Assembly (NCBI RefSeq): GCF_000426345.1
Contig: NZ_AUFE01000003.1
Location: 175,075 to 239,074, forward strand
From: Cupriavidus phytohabitans
GTDB taxonomy: Bacteria; Pseudomonadota; Gammaproteobacteria; Burkholderiales; Burkholderiaceae
Direction of reading: 5' to 3'
Length of the DNA: 64,000 nt
The notes under the pieces are model-generated. The model was not told the origin of the DNA and did not search any database. It was given only the letters and a program-made list of their open reading frames with translations. The position numbers were made by a program, and so were the translations under genes. Shown here in pieces: positions 36,328 through 46,162 of the stretch. Numbering within the stretch: position 1 is the first letter of the stretch; every line of letters starts with the position of its first letter.

Positions 36328-37557
36328 TCAGACGTTGCAGAATTCTTCGAGTACCGCCATGCGGCGGCGCGGATCGGCGACGAACGGGTTGTTGCGGTCC
36401 CATGCATATCCGGCCAGCACCGCGCTGATCATGCCGCGGATCTCAGGCGTGGCATTGGGGTGGAAGATCAGCTTCTGGAAGCGGCCTTCATACCATGCTT
36501 CAACAAAGACGCGGAAGCAATCCACGCCAGCGCGCAGCGGCTGCGCGAAATCTTTCTCCCAGTCCACCGTTTCGCCGCCGAGCTGGCGCACCAGGCAGTC
36601 AGCGGCCAGGCTGGCCGACTTGAAGGCGATGGTGACGCCGGAGGAAAACACCGGATCGAGGAATTCGCCGGCATTGCCCAGCAGCGCGTAGCCATTGCCC
36701 CACAGCGAACTGACGTTGGCCGAATAGCCCGCGATCTGGCGCGCCGGGGTGTCCCAGCAGGCATCGGCAAGCAGGCTGGCCAGTCCGGGCTCCTCGGCCA
36801 CCAGCGCGCGCAGCCGCTCGGTCTCGGTGCCGGTGTAGTTGTCCAGGAATGCCTTCTCCGCGACCACGCCGAGCGAGCAGCGGCCGTCCGAGAACGGGAT
36901 GGTCCAGTACCACACGTCCGGGTGCCGCGGATGCACGCTGATCAGGATCTTGTTGCGGTCAAAGGCTCCCGGCGCGATCCGGTCTTCGACATGGGTAAAG
37001 AGCGCGCTGCGCACCGGGAAGCCCGACGGCGACTCCAGCTTGAGCAGGCGCGGCAGGATGCGGCCGAAGCCCGAGGCATCGAGCAGGAATTTCGCGCGCA
37101 CCCGGTACTGGCTGCCGTCCGGCGCGCGCACCGTCACCTCCGGCTGCGCGCCGCCGACATCGACGTTCTCGACCAGATGCGCGAAGCGGACTTCGGCGCC
37201 CTGGCGTGCCGCCTCGCGGATCAGCACATCGTCGAAGCGGGAGCGCTGTACCTGATAGGTCGTGCCCCAGCCGGGAGAGAATTTTTCCCGGAAGTCGAAG
37301 GCGGTGTGCTGGCCGGCGCGTGAGAACGCCGCGCCGTTCTTGTACTGGAAGCCGGCTTCGACCACCGCGCGCAGCATGCCGGCGCTTTCGATATAGGCCA
37401 TGCTCTGCGGCAGCAGACTCTCGCCGATCGAAAAGCGCGGGAAAATTTCCTTCTCGATCACCAGTACCGGGATTCCGTGCTTGCGCAGCAAGCCCGCCGC
37501 GACCGAGCCGGCAGGGCCTGCGCCGATGATGACGACATCCGTGGTTTCCGTTTGCAT
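36328..37557 (-). CDS. FAD-dependent oxidoreductase, geranylgeranyl reductase/tryptophan halogenase-like
   Basis: A 409-aa flavoprotein. The Rossmann motif VVIIGAGPAGSVAAGLLRKH is at residues 8-27, FSIGESLLPQS is the halogenase-like GExxxP element, and LLGNAGEFLDPVFSSGVTIA is the flavin GD-like motif with N in place of D. The WxWxIP halogenase motif appears only as WYWTIPFSD, so the true function may be dehydrogenation or epoxidation of a carrier-bound chain. ATG 37557 puts the FAD motif at the usual distance from the N terminus. Paired with the FabG-like gene downstream; divergent from the aldo/keto reductase. Confidence 0.82.
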   Translation of the reverse strand: MQTETTDVVIIGAGPAGSVAAGLLRKHGIPVLVIEKEIFPRFSIGESLLPQSMAYIESAGMLRAVVEAGFQYKNGAAFSRAGQHTAFDFREKFSPGWGTTYQVQRSRFDDVLIREAARQGAEVRFAHLVENVDVGGAQPEVTVRAPDGSQYRVRAKFLLDASGFGRILPRLLKLESPSGFPVRSALFTHVEDRIAPGAFDRNKILISVHPRHPDVWYWTIPFSDGRCSLGVVAEKAFLDNYTGTETERLRALVAEEPGLASLLADACWDTPARQIAGYSANVSSLWGNGYALLGNAGEFLDPVFSSGVTIAFKSASLAADCLVRQLGGETVDWEKDFAQPLRAGVDCFRVFVEAWYEGRFQKLIFHPNATPEIRGMISAVLAGYAWDRNNPFVADPRRRMAVLEEFCNV

Positions 37558-37773
37558 TGGTGTCCGATCCTTGTTCCTGGTCAGGCCGGCGGGTGAGCGC
37601 CGGCAAACGCAAGAATATGGCGGCAAAACGCCCCCAGTTGGCGTGCCAGCAACATCTTGAAACCATTTCAGGCCGCTGTCGCGCGGAATCAGGCATGCAG
37701 CAAAGGCCTGACAAGGCACGCAATAAAAGCAGCATGGCAGCCGCGTTTATTTCGCTGTCAGCCGCCTGCCGGT

Positions 37774-37787
37774 GCTTGCCGGCAAGC
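37774..37787. promoter_or_regulatory. 14-bp perfect palindrome in divergent promoter region
   Basis: GCTTGCCGGCAAGC, in the 287-bp region between the flavoprotein gene (leftward) and the aldo/keto reductase (rightward). GC-rich palindromes arise by chance in this genome, so confidence as operator is low. Confidence 0.3.
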
Positions 37788-37844
37788 TGGCCGAACTCCC
37801 GGCAAAATGTGGGACCGTGGTCACACAACCTTTCCGGAGAACCC

Positions 37845-38879
37845 ATGCCAGACACCACCATGCCCTACCGCCGCCTCGGCGCCAGCAACCTCCGCGTCTC
37901 GGCGCTGTGCCTGGGCACCATGATGTTTGCCGACCAGACCGACGAAGCCGAGGCGGCGCGCATCGTTGCCAGCGCGCGTGACCACGGCGTGAATTTCATC
38001 GATACCGCCGACGTCTACACCAAGGGCGCGTCGGAGCAGATGGTCGGCAGGCTGCTGACCGCCAACCGCCACGACTGGGTGCTGGCGACCAAGCTCGGCA
38101 ACGCCATGCAGTCCGCACCCAATCACTCGCACTACTCGCGCGTGTGGATCGCGCGCGCGGTCGAGGACAGCCTGCACCGGCTCGCGACCGACTACATCGA
38201 CATCCTCTACCTGCACCGTGACTATCCCGGCGAAAACCTGGAAGAGGCGGTCCGCGCGATGGGCGACCTGGTGCGCAGCGGCAAGATCCGCTACTGGGCG
38301 GTGTCGAACTTCCGCGGCTGGCGCATCGCCGAGATCGCCCGGCTGTGCGGCGAACTGGGCGTGCCGCGCCCGGTGGTCTGCCAGCCGTACTACAACCTGC
38401 TGAATCGCCTGCCCGAGGTGGAGATCCTGCCGGCTTGCGAGCACTATGGCCTCGGCGTGGTGCCCTACAGCCCGGTGGCGCGCGGCGTGCTGACCGGCAA
38501 GTATGCGCCCGGCCAGGCGCCGGAGCAGGGCACGCGCGCCGGCCGTGCCGACCGCCGCATGATGGAAACCGAGTTCCGCGAGGAATCGCTGGTGATCGCG
38601 CAACAACTCAAGGCGCATGCCGAGGCGCGCGGCCTGACGCCGGGGCAGTTCGCCACGGCGTGGGTGCTGGCCAACCCCATCGTCTCGTCGGTCATCGCGG
38701 GGCCACGCACGCTGGCGCAGTTCGAAGACTACTTCGGTGCGCTCGGGGTCGCGATCACGCCCGAGGAAGAATCGATGATCGATGCACTGGTCGTGCCGGG
38801 GCATGCGTCGACCCACGGCTACAACGACCCGGGCTACCCGTTCGGGGGAAGGCCGGTGGCACGCGCGCAGCAGGCATGA
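37845..38879 (+). CDS. Aldo/keto reductase
   Basis: A 344-aa NADPH-dependent oxidoreductase with the TIM-barrel fold. It begins YRRLGASNLRVSALCLGTMM, contains the catalytic Asp and Tyr in NFIDTADVYTKGASEQ, the catalytic Lys in WVLATKLGN, His in DILYLHRDYP, and the cofactor segment SVIAGPRTLAQFEDYF. Length and motifs match the YajO/Tas-like group. CCGGAGA six bases upstream supports ATG 37845. It is divergent from the flavoprotein gene. Substrate unknown. Confidence 0.92.
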   Translation: MPDTTMPYRRLGASNLRVSALCLGTMMFADQTDEAEAARIVASARDHGVNFIDTADVYTKGASEQMVGRLLTANRHDWVLATKLGNAMQSAPNHSHYSRVWIARAVEDSLHRLATDYIDILYLHRDYPGENLEEAVRAMGDLVRSGKIRYWAVSNFRGWRIAEIARLCGELGVPRPVVCQPYYNLLNRLPEVEILPACEHYGLGVVPYSPVARGVLTGKYAPGQAPEQGTRAGRADRRMMETEFREESLVIAQQLKAHAEARGLTPGQFATAWVLANPIVSSVIAGPRTLAQFEDYFGALGVAITPEEESMIDALVVPGHASTHGYNDPGYPFGGRPVARAQQA

Positions 38880-39043
38880 CTGCGACGCACGCCGGTGGTG
38901 CGGGACCACGCCGGCATGTGGCGCAAACGCGTCTCCGAATGGCGCGCGTTAACGACGGCGCGATGAGCGGCGCGGTCAATGACATGATGACCACACGCAT
39001 GCTTGCTGCACGCCGGCCCGACTCCTACTAATATCAAGACAGG

Positions 39044-39066
39044 CGGCACGCGCAATGCGCGTGCCG
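39044..39066. other. 10-bp perfect hairpin upstream of the PBP gene
   Basis: CGGCACGCGC, loop AAT, GCGCGTGCCG, ending 38 bp before the PBP start. No T run follows, so it is not a terminator. It might affect transcription or translation of the PBP gene. Confidence 0.45.
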
Positions 39067-39103
39067 CGAGAACATTGCGCTTCGAGCCGGTGCGCGGATT
39101 CCG

Positions 39104-42100
39104 ATGCGCGCAACGCCGGTCAAACAGGGAAGCCCAAACGTGTCGCGTCGTGGCTGGATTTTCGCTGGCTTGGCGGTCGCCCTCACCGGGGGCGTCTACG
39201 TCGTGTATAGCTTTGTGGCGAGCGAAGTGCGCAATTCGCACTGGCAGGCGCGGCTCATCGGCGAGCTCGGCCAGCGGCTGACCTTCGAGATCCAGCCTGG
39301 CGCCAGCGACAGCATCCGCTTCCCGCATTCCGGTCCGTATGATGCACGCATGGGCTACGGCCTGCTGCCGCAGTTCGCGCAGCGGCTGCAGCAGCGCGGC
39401 TACGTTCCCGCCGAACAGGCGCGCATGTCGCCTGACATGGTCAGGCTGATGGATCAGGGCTTGTTCGCGCCTTACCGCGAGAAGAACCAGGCCGGCCTCC
39501 TGCTGCGCGACTGCAACGGGCTGACGCTGGCGTTCGAGCGCTATCCGCAGCGCCAGTATCCCGATTTCGCCACGGTGCCGCCGCTGCTGGTCAATGCGCT
39601 GCTGTACGTCGAGAACCAGGGCCTGCTCAATCCCGAATACCCCAACATGAATCCGGCGCTGGACTGGCGCCGGCTGTCGCGCGCGGTGCTCGACCAGTTC
39701 ATCCGGCTGGCCGACCGTTCGCATGACGCGCCCGGCGGCAGCACGCTGGCCACGCAGATCGAGAAGTACCGGCACTCCCCCGAGGGACGCACCGCGTCGA
39801 TCCCCGAGAAATTCCGGCAGATGGCGTCGGCGTCGCTGCGCGCCTATCTGGACGGACCCGATACGCAGCGCGCGCGCGAGCGCATCGTGGTCGACTACCT
39901 CAACACCGTGCCGCTGTCGGCGCGCGAGGGCTTCGGCGAGATCAACGGCATCGGCGACGCGCTGTGGGTGTGGTACGGAGAGGACTTCGGCGAGGTCAAC
40001 CGGCTGCTCAAGGAACTGGACCAGCGCGCGCCCGAGCCGCGCCAGGCGCAGGTATTCAAGCGTGCGCTGTCGCTGATCATCTCGCAGCGCCGGCCGTCTT
40101 ACCATTTGCGCCGCGACGACACCAACCTGGATGCGCTGACGGCCAGCTACCTGCGCCTGCTGGCCGCCAACAGCGTCATCACCGCCGAGCTGCGCGACGC
40201 GGCGCTGGCGCAGCCGCTGGACAAGGCCGCACCGCCGCAGCGCGGGCCGCAGGAGCCGTTCGTCACGCGCAAGGCCGTCAACCGCGTGCGCGCCGACGTT
40301 TCCCGGCTGACCGGCGTGGAAAGCCGCTACGACATGGACCGGCTCGACCTGACGGTCGACAGCACCATCAACCGCGAGGCGCAGCGCATCGTCACCGAGA
40401 CGCTGCAGCGCGTGAACAACAAGGCCGACGCGCGCGCCATGGGCCTGTACGGCCACAACCTGCTGCGCGACAACGATGATCCGTCGAAGCTGATGACCAG
40501 CTTCACGCTGTTCGAGCGTGTCGGAAACGCCAGCGTGGTGCGGGTGCAGGCCGACAACATCGACCAGCCGTTCGACATCAACAGCGGCGCGCGTCTGAAC
40601 CTCGGTTCGACCGCCAAGCTGCGCACGCTGGTGACCTACCTGGAAATCATCAGCGAGCTGCATGCGCAATACGCCCGCATGGGCCGCGCCGAACTGGCCG
40701 GGGTGCGGCTGGCACGGCAGGATACGCTCGCCCACTGGGCGGTGGATTACCTGTCCAAGGCGAAGAAGCCCGAGGAGCGCGAACTGATGGCGATGCTCGA
40801 GGCCGCGATGGAACGCAAGTACTCCGGCAGCGCCGGGGAAGGCTTCTACACCGGCGGCGGGCTGCAGAGCTTCACCAACTTCGAGCGCGAGGCGGGCGAG
40901 CGCAACATGACCGTGCGCATCGCGTTCCAGCATTCGGTCAACCTGGTCTTCATCCGCATGATGCGCGACATCGTGCGCTACGAGACCTTCCACGCCAACC
41001 CGGACATCGGCGACCTGTTCGAGGACCGCTACGCACCGGGCCGGCGCGAGTATCTGGAGCGCTTCGCCGACCAGGAAGGCAGCGCCTACATGGTCAACTT
41101 CTACCAGCGCTACCGCGGCAAGACTTCCGAGCAGCGGCTGGATACGCTGCTGGGCCGCGTGCGCATGACCATCCCGCACATCAATGCGGTGCGCATGTCG
41201 GTGACGCTGCTGAGCGCGCGCCCGTACCTGGATGAGGACAGCTATATCCGCATCATGCGCGCGCGCCTGGGCGACAAGCAGCTGGCCAAGGAAGACCTGC
41301 CCGCGCTGTACCGCAAGTATGGCAAGGACAAGTTCAACCTGAACGACCGCGGCTACCTGTCACGGGTGCATCCGCTGGAACTGTGGATGGTGGAGTACCT
41401 GGACCAGCACCCCGACGCCACATTGACGGAACTGCTGCGCGCCAGCACGGCCGAGCGCCAGGAAGTGTACAAGTGGCTGTTCAAGACGCGCAGCAAGGCA
41501 GGCCAGGACAACCGCATCCGCACGCTGCTGGAGCAGGACGCCTTCGCCCGCATCGCCAGGCGCTGGCAGCGGGTGGGCTACCCGTTCGATTCGCTGACGC
41601 CGTCGTACGCCAGTGCGATCGGCGCGGCGGGCGACCGTCCGGCGGCGCTGGCCGAACTGGCCGGTATCCTGCTGGCCGGCGGCGTGGTCACGCAGAGTTC
41701 CGCGGTACGCAGCCTGGCCTTCGCCGACGGCACGCCGTACGCCACGCGCTACGTGCTGCAGCCGGGATCGGGCAAGCGCGTGCTGCCGGCCGAGGTGGCC
41801 GAGCTGGCGCGGCGTTCAATGCTGGACGTGGTGGAACGCGGCACCGCCAAGTCGATCCGCGGCGCCTTCACGGTGCCGGGCCGCAACGGCGCGACGCTGA
41901 CGGTGGCGGGCAAGACCGGCACCGGCGACCAGCGCTTCCAGGTGTACGGGCCGGGCGGACGGCTGATCTCGTCGCGCTCGGTGAACCGCTCGGCGACTTT
42001 CGTCTTTATGCTGGGCGAGCGCTTCTTCGGCACCGTGGTGGTCAATGTGCGCGAACCGTACGCGGTGCGCTACAGCTTTACCAGCGCGCTGGCGGTGCGG

Positions 42101-42403
42101 GTGCTGCGCGCGATCGCGCCGCAGGTGTCGGCGATGGCGCCCGGCGGCGACCGCGCGCTGCTGCGCTGCCGCGATGCCGCGCCGGGCCTGCGCACGCCGC
42201 GCATGCCGACCATGGCAGCACCGGCCGAAGCCGTGCCGGGCGCCACGCTGGCGCAAGGGCTGGAGGCGCCGCCCCGCGCGGACGCGGTGGCTCAGCCCGC
42301 GGCGCCTGCGCCAGTCAAGCCCGAGGCGCCGAGCCTGGCCGACGCCAACGATGCCATCACCGTGCGCAAGGCCAGTCAGCCCTTGCGGCGGACCATGCCG
42401 TAG
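39104..42403 (+). CDS. Atypical class A penicillin-binding protein (GT51 plus transpeptidase)
   Basis: A 1099-aa inner-membrane protein with one N-terminal TM helix (about residues 18-40). The glycosyltransferase region (about 140-300) keeps Glu170 but the usual EDxxFxxH is ENQGLL here, and GGSTLATQIEKY replaces the common GGSTITQQL. The transpeptidase has Ser502-Thr-Ala-Lys505, Ser611-x-Asn613 and Lys937-Thr-Gly939, so it appears catalytically complete. Inserts make it longer than E. coli PBP1a (850 aa). The C-terminal 100 residues are Pro/Ala-rich. GTG 39140 has a better Shine-Dalgarno (AGGGA nine bases upstream) than ATG 39104, so the start is uncertain. It overlaps the next convergent gene by 28 bp. 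Confidence 0.85.
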   Translation: MRATPVKQGSPNVSRRGWIFAGLAVALTGGVYVVYSFVASEVRNSHWQARLIGELGQRLTFEIQPGASDSIRFPHSGPYDARMGYGLLPQFAQRLQQRGYVPAEQARMSPDMVRLMDQGLFAPYREKNQAGLLLRDCNGLTLAFERYPQRQYPDFATVPPLLVNALLYVENQGLLNPEYPNMNPALDWRRLSRAVLDQFIRLADRSHDAPGGSTLATQIEKYRHSPEGRTASIPEKFRQMASASLRAYLDGPDTQRARERIVVDYLNTVPLSAREGFGEINGIGDALWVWYGEDFGEVNRLLKELDQRAPEPRQAQVFKRALSLIISQRRPSYHLRRDDTNLDALTASYLRLLAANSVITAELRDAALAQPLDKAAPPQRGPQEPFVTRKAVNRVRADVSRLTGVESRYDMDRLDLTVDSTINREAQRIVTETLQRVNNKADARAMGLYGHNLLRDNDDPSKLMTSFTLFERVGNASVVRVQADNIDQPFDINSGARLNLGSTAKLRTLVTYLEIISELHAQYARMGRAELAGVRLARQDTLAHWAVDYLSKAKKPEERELMAMLEAAMERKYSGSAGEGFYTGGGLQSFTNFEREAGERNMTVRIAFQHSVNLVFIRMMRDIVRYETFHANPDIGDLFEDRYAPGRREYLERFADQEGSAYMVNFYQRYRGKTSEQRLDTLLGRVRMTIPHINAVRMSVTLLSARPYLDEDSYIRIMRARLGDKQLAKEDLPALYRKYGKDKFNLNDRGYLSRVHPLELWMVEYLDQHPDATLTELLRASTAERQEVYKWLFKTRSKAGQDNRIRTLLEQDAFARIARRWQRVGYPFDSLTPSYASAIGAAGDRPAALAELAGILLAGGVVTQSSAVRSLAFADGTPYATRYVLQPGSGKRVLPAEVAELARRSMLDVVERGTAKSIRGAFTVPGRNGATLTVAGKTGTGDQRFQVYGPGGRLISSRSVNRSATFVFMLGERFFGTVVVNVREPYAVRYSFTSALAVRVLRAIAPQVSAMAPGGDRALLRCRDAAPGLRTPRMPTMAAPAEAVPGATLAQGLEAPPRADAVAQPAAPAPVKPEAPSLADANDAITVRKASQPLRRTMP

Positions 42404-42627
42404 ATCACCAGCAGTACGATCGCGCCGATCACCGAGGCGACCCAGCCAGCCGGCTCGCCCGGCTGGTACCAGCCCATCGCGCGGCCAACGTAGCCAGCAA
42501 CCACCGAGCCGAGCACGCCGAGGAGGATGGTCATGATCCAGCCCATCTTGTCGTCGCCGGGCTTCACTGCCCGTGCGATCAGTCCGACGATGAGGCCAAC
42601 GAACACGGTGCCGATGAATGCCATCAT
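42376..42627 (-). CDS. GlsB/YeaQ/YmgE family membrane protein
   Basis: An 83-aa small inner-membrane protein with three hydrophobic segments: FIGTVFVGLIVGLIARAV, MTILLGVLGSVVAGYVG and VASVIGAIVLLVIYGMV, separated by the PGDDKMGW loop typical of the transglycosylase-associated family. Such proteins are induced by stress in many bacteria, but activity is unknown. ATG 42627 and 42624 are adjacent in-frame starts. The 3' end overlaps the PBP gene on the other strand. Confidence 0.87.
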   Translation of the reverse strand: MMAFIGTVFVGLIVGLIARAVKPGDDKMGWIMTILLGVLGSVVAGYVGRAMGWYQPGEPAGWVASVIGAIVLLVIYGMVRRKG

Positions 42628-42747
42628 GGTGCGCTCCGGTGGTGGACTGCCTGGGATGGGGGCCGGCTGCACGGTGCAGCCGCCTGCGCTTCATGATACA
42701 CGCAGCCGGAGGCCGCGTATGACGCTGACGTGACAGCGCCGCCGGGG

Positions 42748-44304
42748 TCAGGCGCGCGCCAGCCGGAACTGGCCGACGGCCCGGTGCAGCGTGTCGGCCT
42801 GGTCCTCCAGCGACGCCGCCGCGGCGGCCGCCTCTTCCACCAATGCCGCGTTCTGCTGCGCCATCTGGTCCATCTGCGACACCGCCTGGTTGACCTGCTC
42901 GATGCCGCCGGTCTGCTCCTCGGTCGCGGCCCGCATCTCGCCCATCAGGTCGGTCACGCGCTTGACCGCTGCCACGATCTCATCCATCGCCTTGCCGGCG
43001 CTTTCCACCAGCACCGCGCCGTCTTCCACGCGTTGCGCCGAGTCGCCGATCAGCGCCTTGATTTCCTTGGCGGCGGTGGCACTGCGCTGCGCCAGCGTGC
43101 GCACCTCGCCGGCCACCACGGCGAAGCCGCGGCCCTGCTCGCCGGCGCGCGCGGCTTCGACCGCGGCGTTCAGCGCCAGGATGTTGGTCTGGAAGGCGAT
43201 GCCCTCGATCACGCCGATGATGTCGACCACCTTGCCTGAGGCCTGCTTGATCTCACCCATGGTGCCGACCACCTGGTTGACAATGGTGCCGCCGCGCACG
43301 GCGATGTCCGATGCACCCTCGGCGAGGCGGCTGGCCTGGCGCGCGTTGTCGGCGCTCTGCCGCACAGTGCTGGTGAGCTGCTCCATGCTCGCGGCGGTTT
43401 CCTGCAGCGAGGCGGCCTGCTCTTCGCTGCGGCGCGACAGGTCGGCATTGCCCGCGGCGATCTGCTTGGCCGCGCCGGCGATCGAATCGGCCGAGCCGCG
43501 AATACTGCCGATCGCGCCGGTCAGGCGTGCCTGCATGCGCTGCATCGCGAACAGCACGCTGTGCTCGTCGCCGGGGCGCACTTCGACATGGCCGGCGAGG
43601 TCGCCCTCGGCAATGCGGCCGGCGATCTGCGCGGTGGTGGCCGGCTCGCCGCCGAGCTGGCGGTGCAGGCTGGCGGAGACGCGCACCATCACCAGCGACA
43701 TCAGCGCGCCGACCGCCAGCAGCAGGCCCAGCGCCTTCCAAAGCTCGGTGCGGAACGCTGCTTCGATGTCATCCAGGTACAGTCCGGCGATGAAGTTCCA
43801 GTCCCAGGGGCGGAAGTTGGCCACGTAGCTCAGCTTCGGCTGCGGCGCCTCGGCGCCCGGCTTGGGCCAGAGGTATTCGACGAAGCCCTTGCCGGCGCCC
43901 TTGCCGATCGCGGCGATGTCTCGGAACAGGTATACGCCGTTGGGGTCCTTCGTCCCCTCCATCGCCTTGCCGTTCATCTCCGGCTTGAACGGGTGCATCA
44001 GTACCACGGTGTCGGAACGCATCAGCGTGAAGTAGCCATCGGCGCCGAAGCGCATCGCGCGCACGCGCTCGATGGCCTGCTGCTTCGCCTCGTCGGCGGG
44101 CAGCTTGCCCGCCTTCGCCAGCGCCTCGTACTCGGCCACTACCGAGACTGCCGTGTCGGTGACGTGGGCCAGGTCGAGCCGGCGCTCATCCATGCGCAGC
44201 GTGCGTATATGCCAGGCGTTCCACAGCGTGATGCCGAGCAGGCAGACCCAGCTCAGCACCAGCGGCAGCAGCAGTTTTTTCTTCAGGCTCAGGTTGTCCA
44301 GCAT
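42748..44304 (-). CDS. Methyl-accepting chemotaxis protein (single Cache type)
   Basis: A 518-aa inner-membrane chemoreceptor. TM1 lies at about residues 10-30, a periplasmic sCache-like domain follows ([35 protein letters not shown]), TM2 about 190-210, HAMP, then the signalling domain with hairpin tip [20 protein letters not shown]. The ligand is unknown. GGAGG lies nine bases before ATG 44304; ATG 44313 immediately after it would be too close, so 44304 is chosen. A sigma-28-like promoter is at 44409-44436. No CheA/W genes are in the window. Confidence 0.92.
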   Translation of the reverse strand: MLDNLSLKKKLLLPLVLSWVCLLGITLWNAWHIRTLRMDERRLDLAHVTDTAVSVVAEYEALAKAGKLPADEAKQQAIERVRAMRFGADGYFTLMRSDTVVLMHPFKPEMNGKAMEGTKDPNGVYLFRDIAAIGKGAGKGFVEYLWPKPGAEAPQPKLSYVANFRPWDWNFIAGLYLDDIEAAFRTELWKALGLLLAVGALMSLVMVRVSASLHRQLGGEPATTAQIAGRIAEGDLAGHVEVRPGDEHSVLFAMQRMQARLTGAIGSIRGSADSIAGAAKQIAAGNADLSRRSEEQAASLQETAASMEQLTSTVRQSADNARQASRLAEGASDIAVRGGTIVNQVVGTMGEIKQASGKVVDIIGVIEGIAFQTNILALNAAVEAARAGEQGRGFAVVAGEVRTLAQRSATAAKEIKALIGDSAQRVEDGAVLVESAGKAMDEIVAAVKRVTDLMGEMRAATEEQTGGIEQVNQAVSQMDQMAQQNAALVEEAAAAAASLEDQADTLHRAVGQFRLARA

Positions 44305-44642
44305 GCTTTTCATTCCTCCTTCAGCGCATTGCGCATTGCTCATCGGTGACACGCATCTGCGGCATCATTCATGGTTGACGCCTGTCGGGGCGCGCGTGTG
44401 CGTCTGGGCTAACGGCGGGGAGGGAAACTAACTTGATTGGGGTAATACCGTCCATGCTGCGCATATGGTTGATTGGTTTTAACAAACGGGACATGAAAGT
44501 GCTGTAATTGGCTCTTTTATTCGCCGGCGGCGTGCGCGGCATGATTCCGGCATCTCTTGTCACGCGATGACACCTGAAGTCCGGCAGAATTCGGCACGTT
44601 GTACCCACGCAACCCTTCTCCCTACGCCTGCCGCCCGCACCC
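44305..44642. other. 338-bp divergent region between chemoreceptor and chrA
   Basis: No gene was recognised. It holds the chemoreceptor leader with GGAGG and the FliA-like promoter at 44409-44436. Within it the part 44420-44520 is relatively AT-rich. No ChrB-type operator could be identified. Confidence 0.5.
44409..44436 (-). promoter_or_regulatory. Sigma-28 (FliA)-like promoter of the chemoreceptor gene
   Basis: On the minus strand TCAAGTT, 13 bases, GCCGTTAG; the same arrangement as upstream of ycgR. It lies 105 bp before the start codon and fits a late flagellar (class III) gene. Confidence 0.55.
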
Positions 44643-45866
44643 ATGGTCACCCTGCCAAGTCCCTCCGAAAACAGCCGCCGCCATGACGGCCCGCTTGCCG
44701 TATTCCTGGTGTTCCTGCGGTTGGGGCTGACGTCGTTCGGCGGGCCCGTCGCGCACCTGGCGTTCTTCCGCGAGGAACTGGTGCGGCGCCGGCAGTGGCT
44801 GAGCGAGGCCGCCTATGCCGACGTGGTCGCGCTGTGCCAGTGCCTGCCTGGCCCAGCAAGCAGCCAGACCGGGATCGCGCTGGGGCTGTCGCGCGCGGGA
44901 TACGCCGGCGCGCTCGCCGCATGGCTGGGTTTCACGCTGCCGTCGGCATTGCTGATGATCCTGTTCGCGCTGGGCGTCTCGCACTACGGCATGGCCGCGG
45001 CACCCGGGGTGCTGCACGGGCTCAAGCTGGTCGCAGTGGCGGTGGTGGCCCAGGCGGTGTGGGGCATGGCGCGCACGCTGTGCCGTGGCCCGGTGCGCAT
45101 CGCCATCATGGTCGCCGCCACGGGCGCGGTGCTGGCGCTGCCGGGGTCGTGGACGCAGGTGGCGGTGATGGCCGTTGCGGCGCTGGCGGGCGCCTTGCTG
45201 CTGCGGCCGGCGCTGGCCGGCCCGCATGAGCCGCTCGGGCTGCCGGTCGGCCATCGTGCCGGCGCGCTGCTGCTGGTGGCGTTCGCCTTGCTGCTGGCCG
45301 GTCTGCCGGTGCTGGCGCAGCTGGGCGCCGATTCTGCCGTGCGCCTGTTCGACGCCTTCTACCGCGCCGGCGCGCTGGTCTTTGGTGGCGGCCATGTGGT
45401 GCTGCCGCTGCTGGACGCCGAAGTGGTGGCGCCCGGCTGGGTCGGCAAGGAAACCTTCCTGGCCGGCTATGGCGTAGCCCAGGCAATGCCCGGCCCGCTG
45501 TTTACGTTTGCCGCCTTCCTGGGCGCCTCGTCGCAGGTGCCGCCGGGCGGCTGGGCCGGCGGACTGCTGTGCACGGTGGCGATCTTCCTGCCCGGCGCGC
45601 TGCTGGTGGTCGGCACGCTGCCGTACTGGGAAAGCCTGCGCCGCAACCGCCGGGCACAGGCCGCGCTGGCCGGCGTCAATGCGGCCGTGGTCGGGCTGCT
45701 GCTGGCGGCGCTGTGGCAGCCGGTGTGGGTCAGCGCGGTGCGCGGGCCGCTCGATATCGTGCTGGTCGCGCTGGCGCTGGTTGCGCTGATGGTGTGGAAG
45801 CTGCCGCCCTGGCTGGTGGTGCTGGCCAGCGGCGTGGCGGGGTGGGCCGCGGGAATGTGGCTATAA
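44643..45866 (+). CDS. chrA: Chromate transporter ChrA (two-domain)
   Basis: A 407-aa inner-membrane chromate exporter with two CHR domains (about residues 20-180 and 225-395). The first holds FLRLGLTSFGGPVAHLAFF and CQCLPGPASSQ, the second GALVFGGGHVVLPLLDAEVV and AQAMPGPLFTFAAFLG. It gives chromate resistance by efflux in Cupriavidus and Pseudomonas. No chrB or chrF lies adjacent, so it is a solitary gene. The proposed ATG 44643 places the first CHR motif at the usual distance. Confidence 0.92.
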   Translation: MVTLPSPSENSRRHDGPLAVFLVFLRLGLTSFGGPVAHLAFFREELVRRRQWLSEAAYADVVALCQCLPGPASSQTGIALGLSRAGYAGALAAWLGFTLPSALLMILFALGVSHYGMAAAPGVLHGLKLVAVAVVAQAVWGMARTLCRGPVRIAIMVAATGAVLALPGSWTQVAVMAVAALAGALLLRPALAGPHEPLGLPVGHRAGALLLVAFALLLAGLPVLAQLGADSAVRLFDAFYRAGALVFGGGHVVLPLLDAEVVAPGWVGKETFLAGYGVAQAMPGPLFTFAAFLGASSQVPPGGWAGGLLCTVAIFLPGALLVVGTLPYWESLRRNRRAQAALAGVNAAVVGLLLAALWQPVWVSAVRGPLDIVLVALALVALMVWKLPPWLVVLASGVAGWAAGMWL

Positions 45867-46010
45867 CGTCGCTGCAGAAGCCGCTGTACGGGCGCCGCTG
45901 TGGCGTGGCCGGAAGACCGCGGCACGTCGTGCACCGTACGCAACACAAGCATAGCTTGACCCTTGTAATGCGCCGTAATCTGACGCGCCGCGGAACCGTT
46001 TGCGCATTCA

Positions 46011-46029
46011 AATGAGAACGATTATTCTT
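46011..46029 (+). promoter_or_regulatory. Putative Fur box
   Basis: AATGAGAACGATTATTCTT; the central TGAGAACGATTATTC matches 10 of 14 positions of the 7-1-7 Fur consensus. It lies 134 bp upstream of the PepSY start. Position before an electron-transfer operon suits iron repression. Confidence 0.55.
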
Positions 46030-46162
46030 CTCTTCGGCGTCCGTCATTGTGATGACAATGGCACAACCTCCGCGTCTTTTGTGCGTGGCGGCGCTCCAGC
46101 TTCCCAGGATTCCCAGCAGGGCCGGCCGCCGGCTCCAACGGGGCCAGCCGCTTACCACCGCA

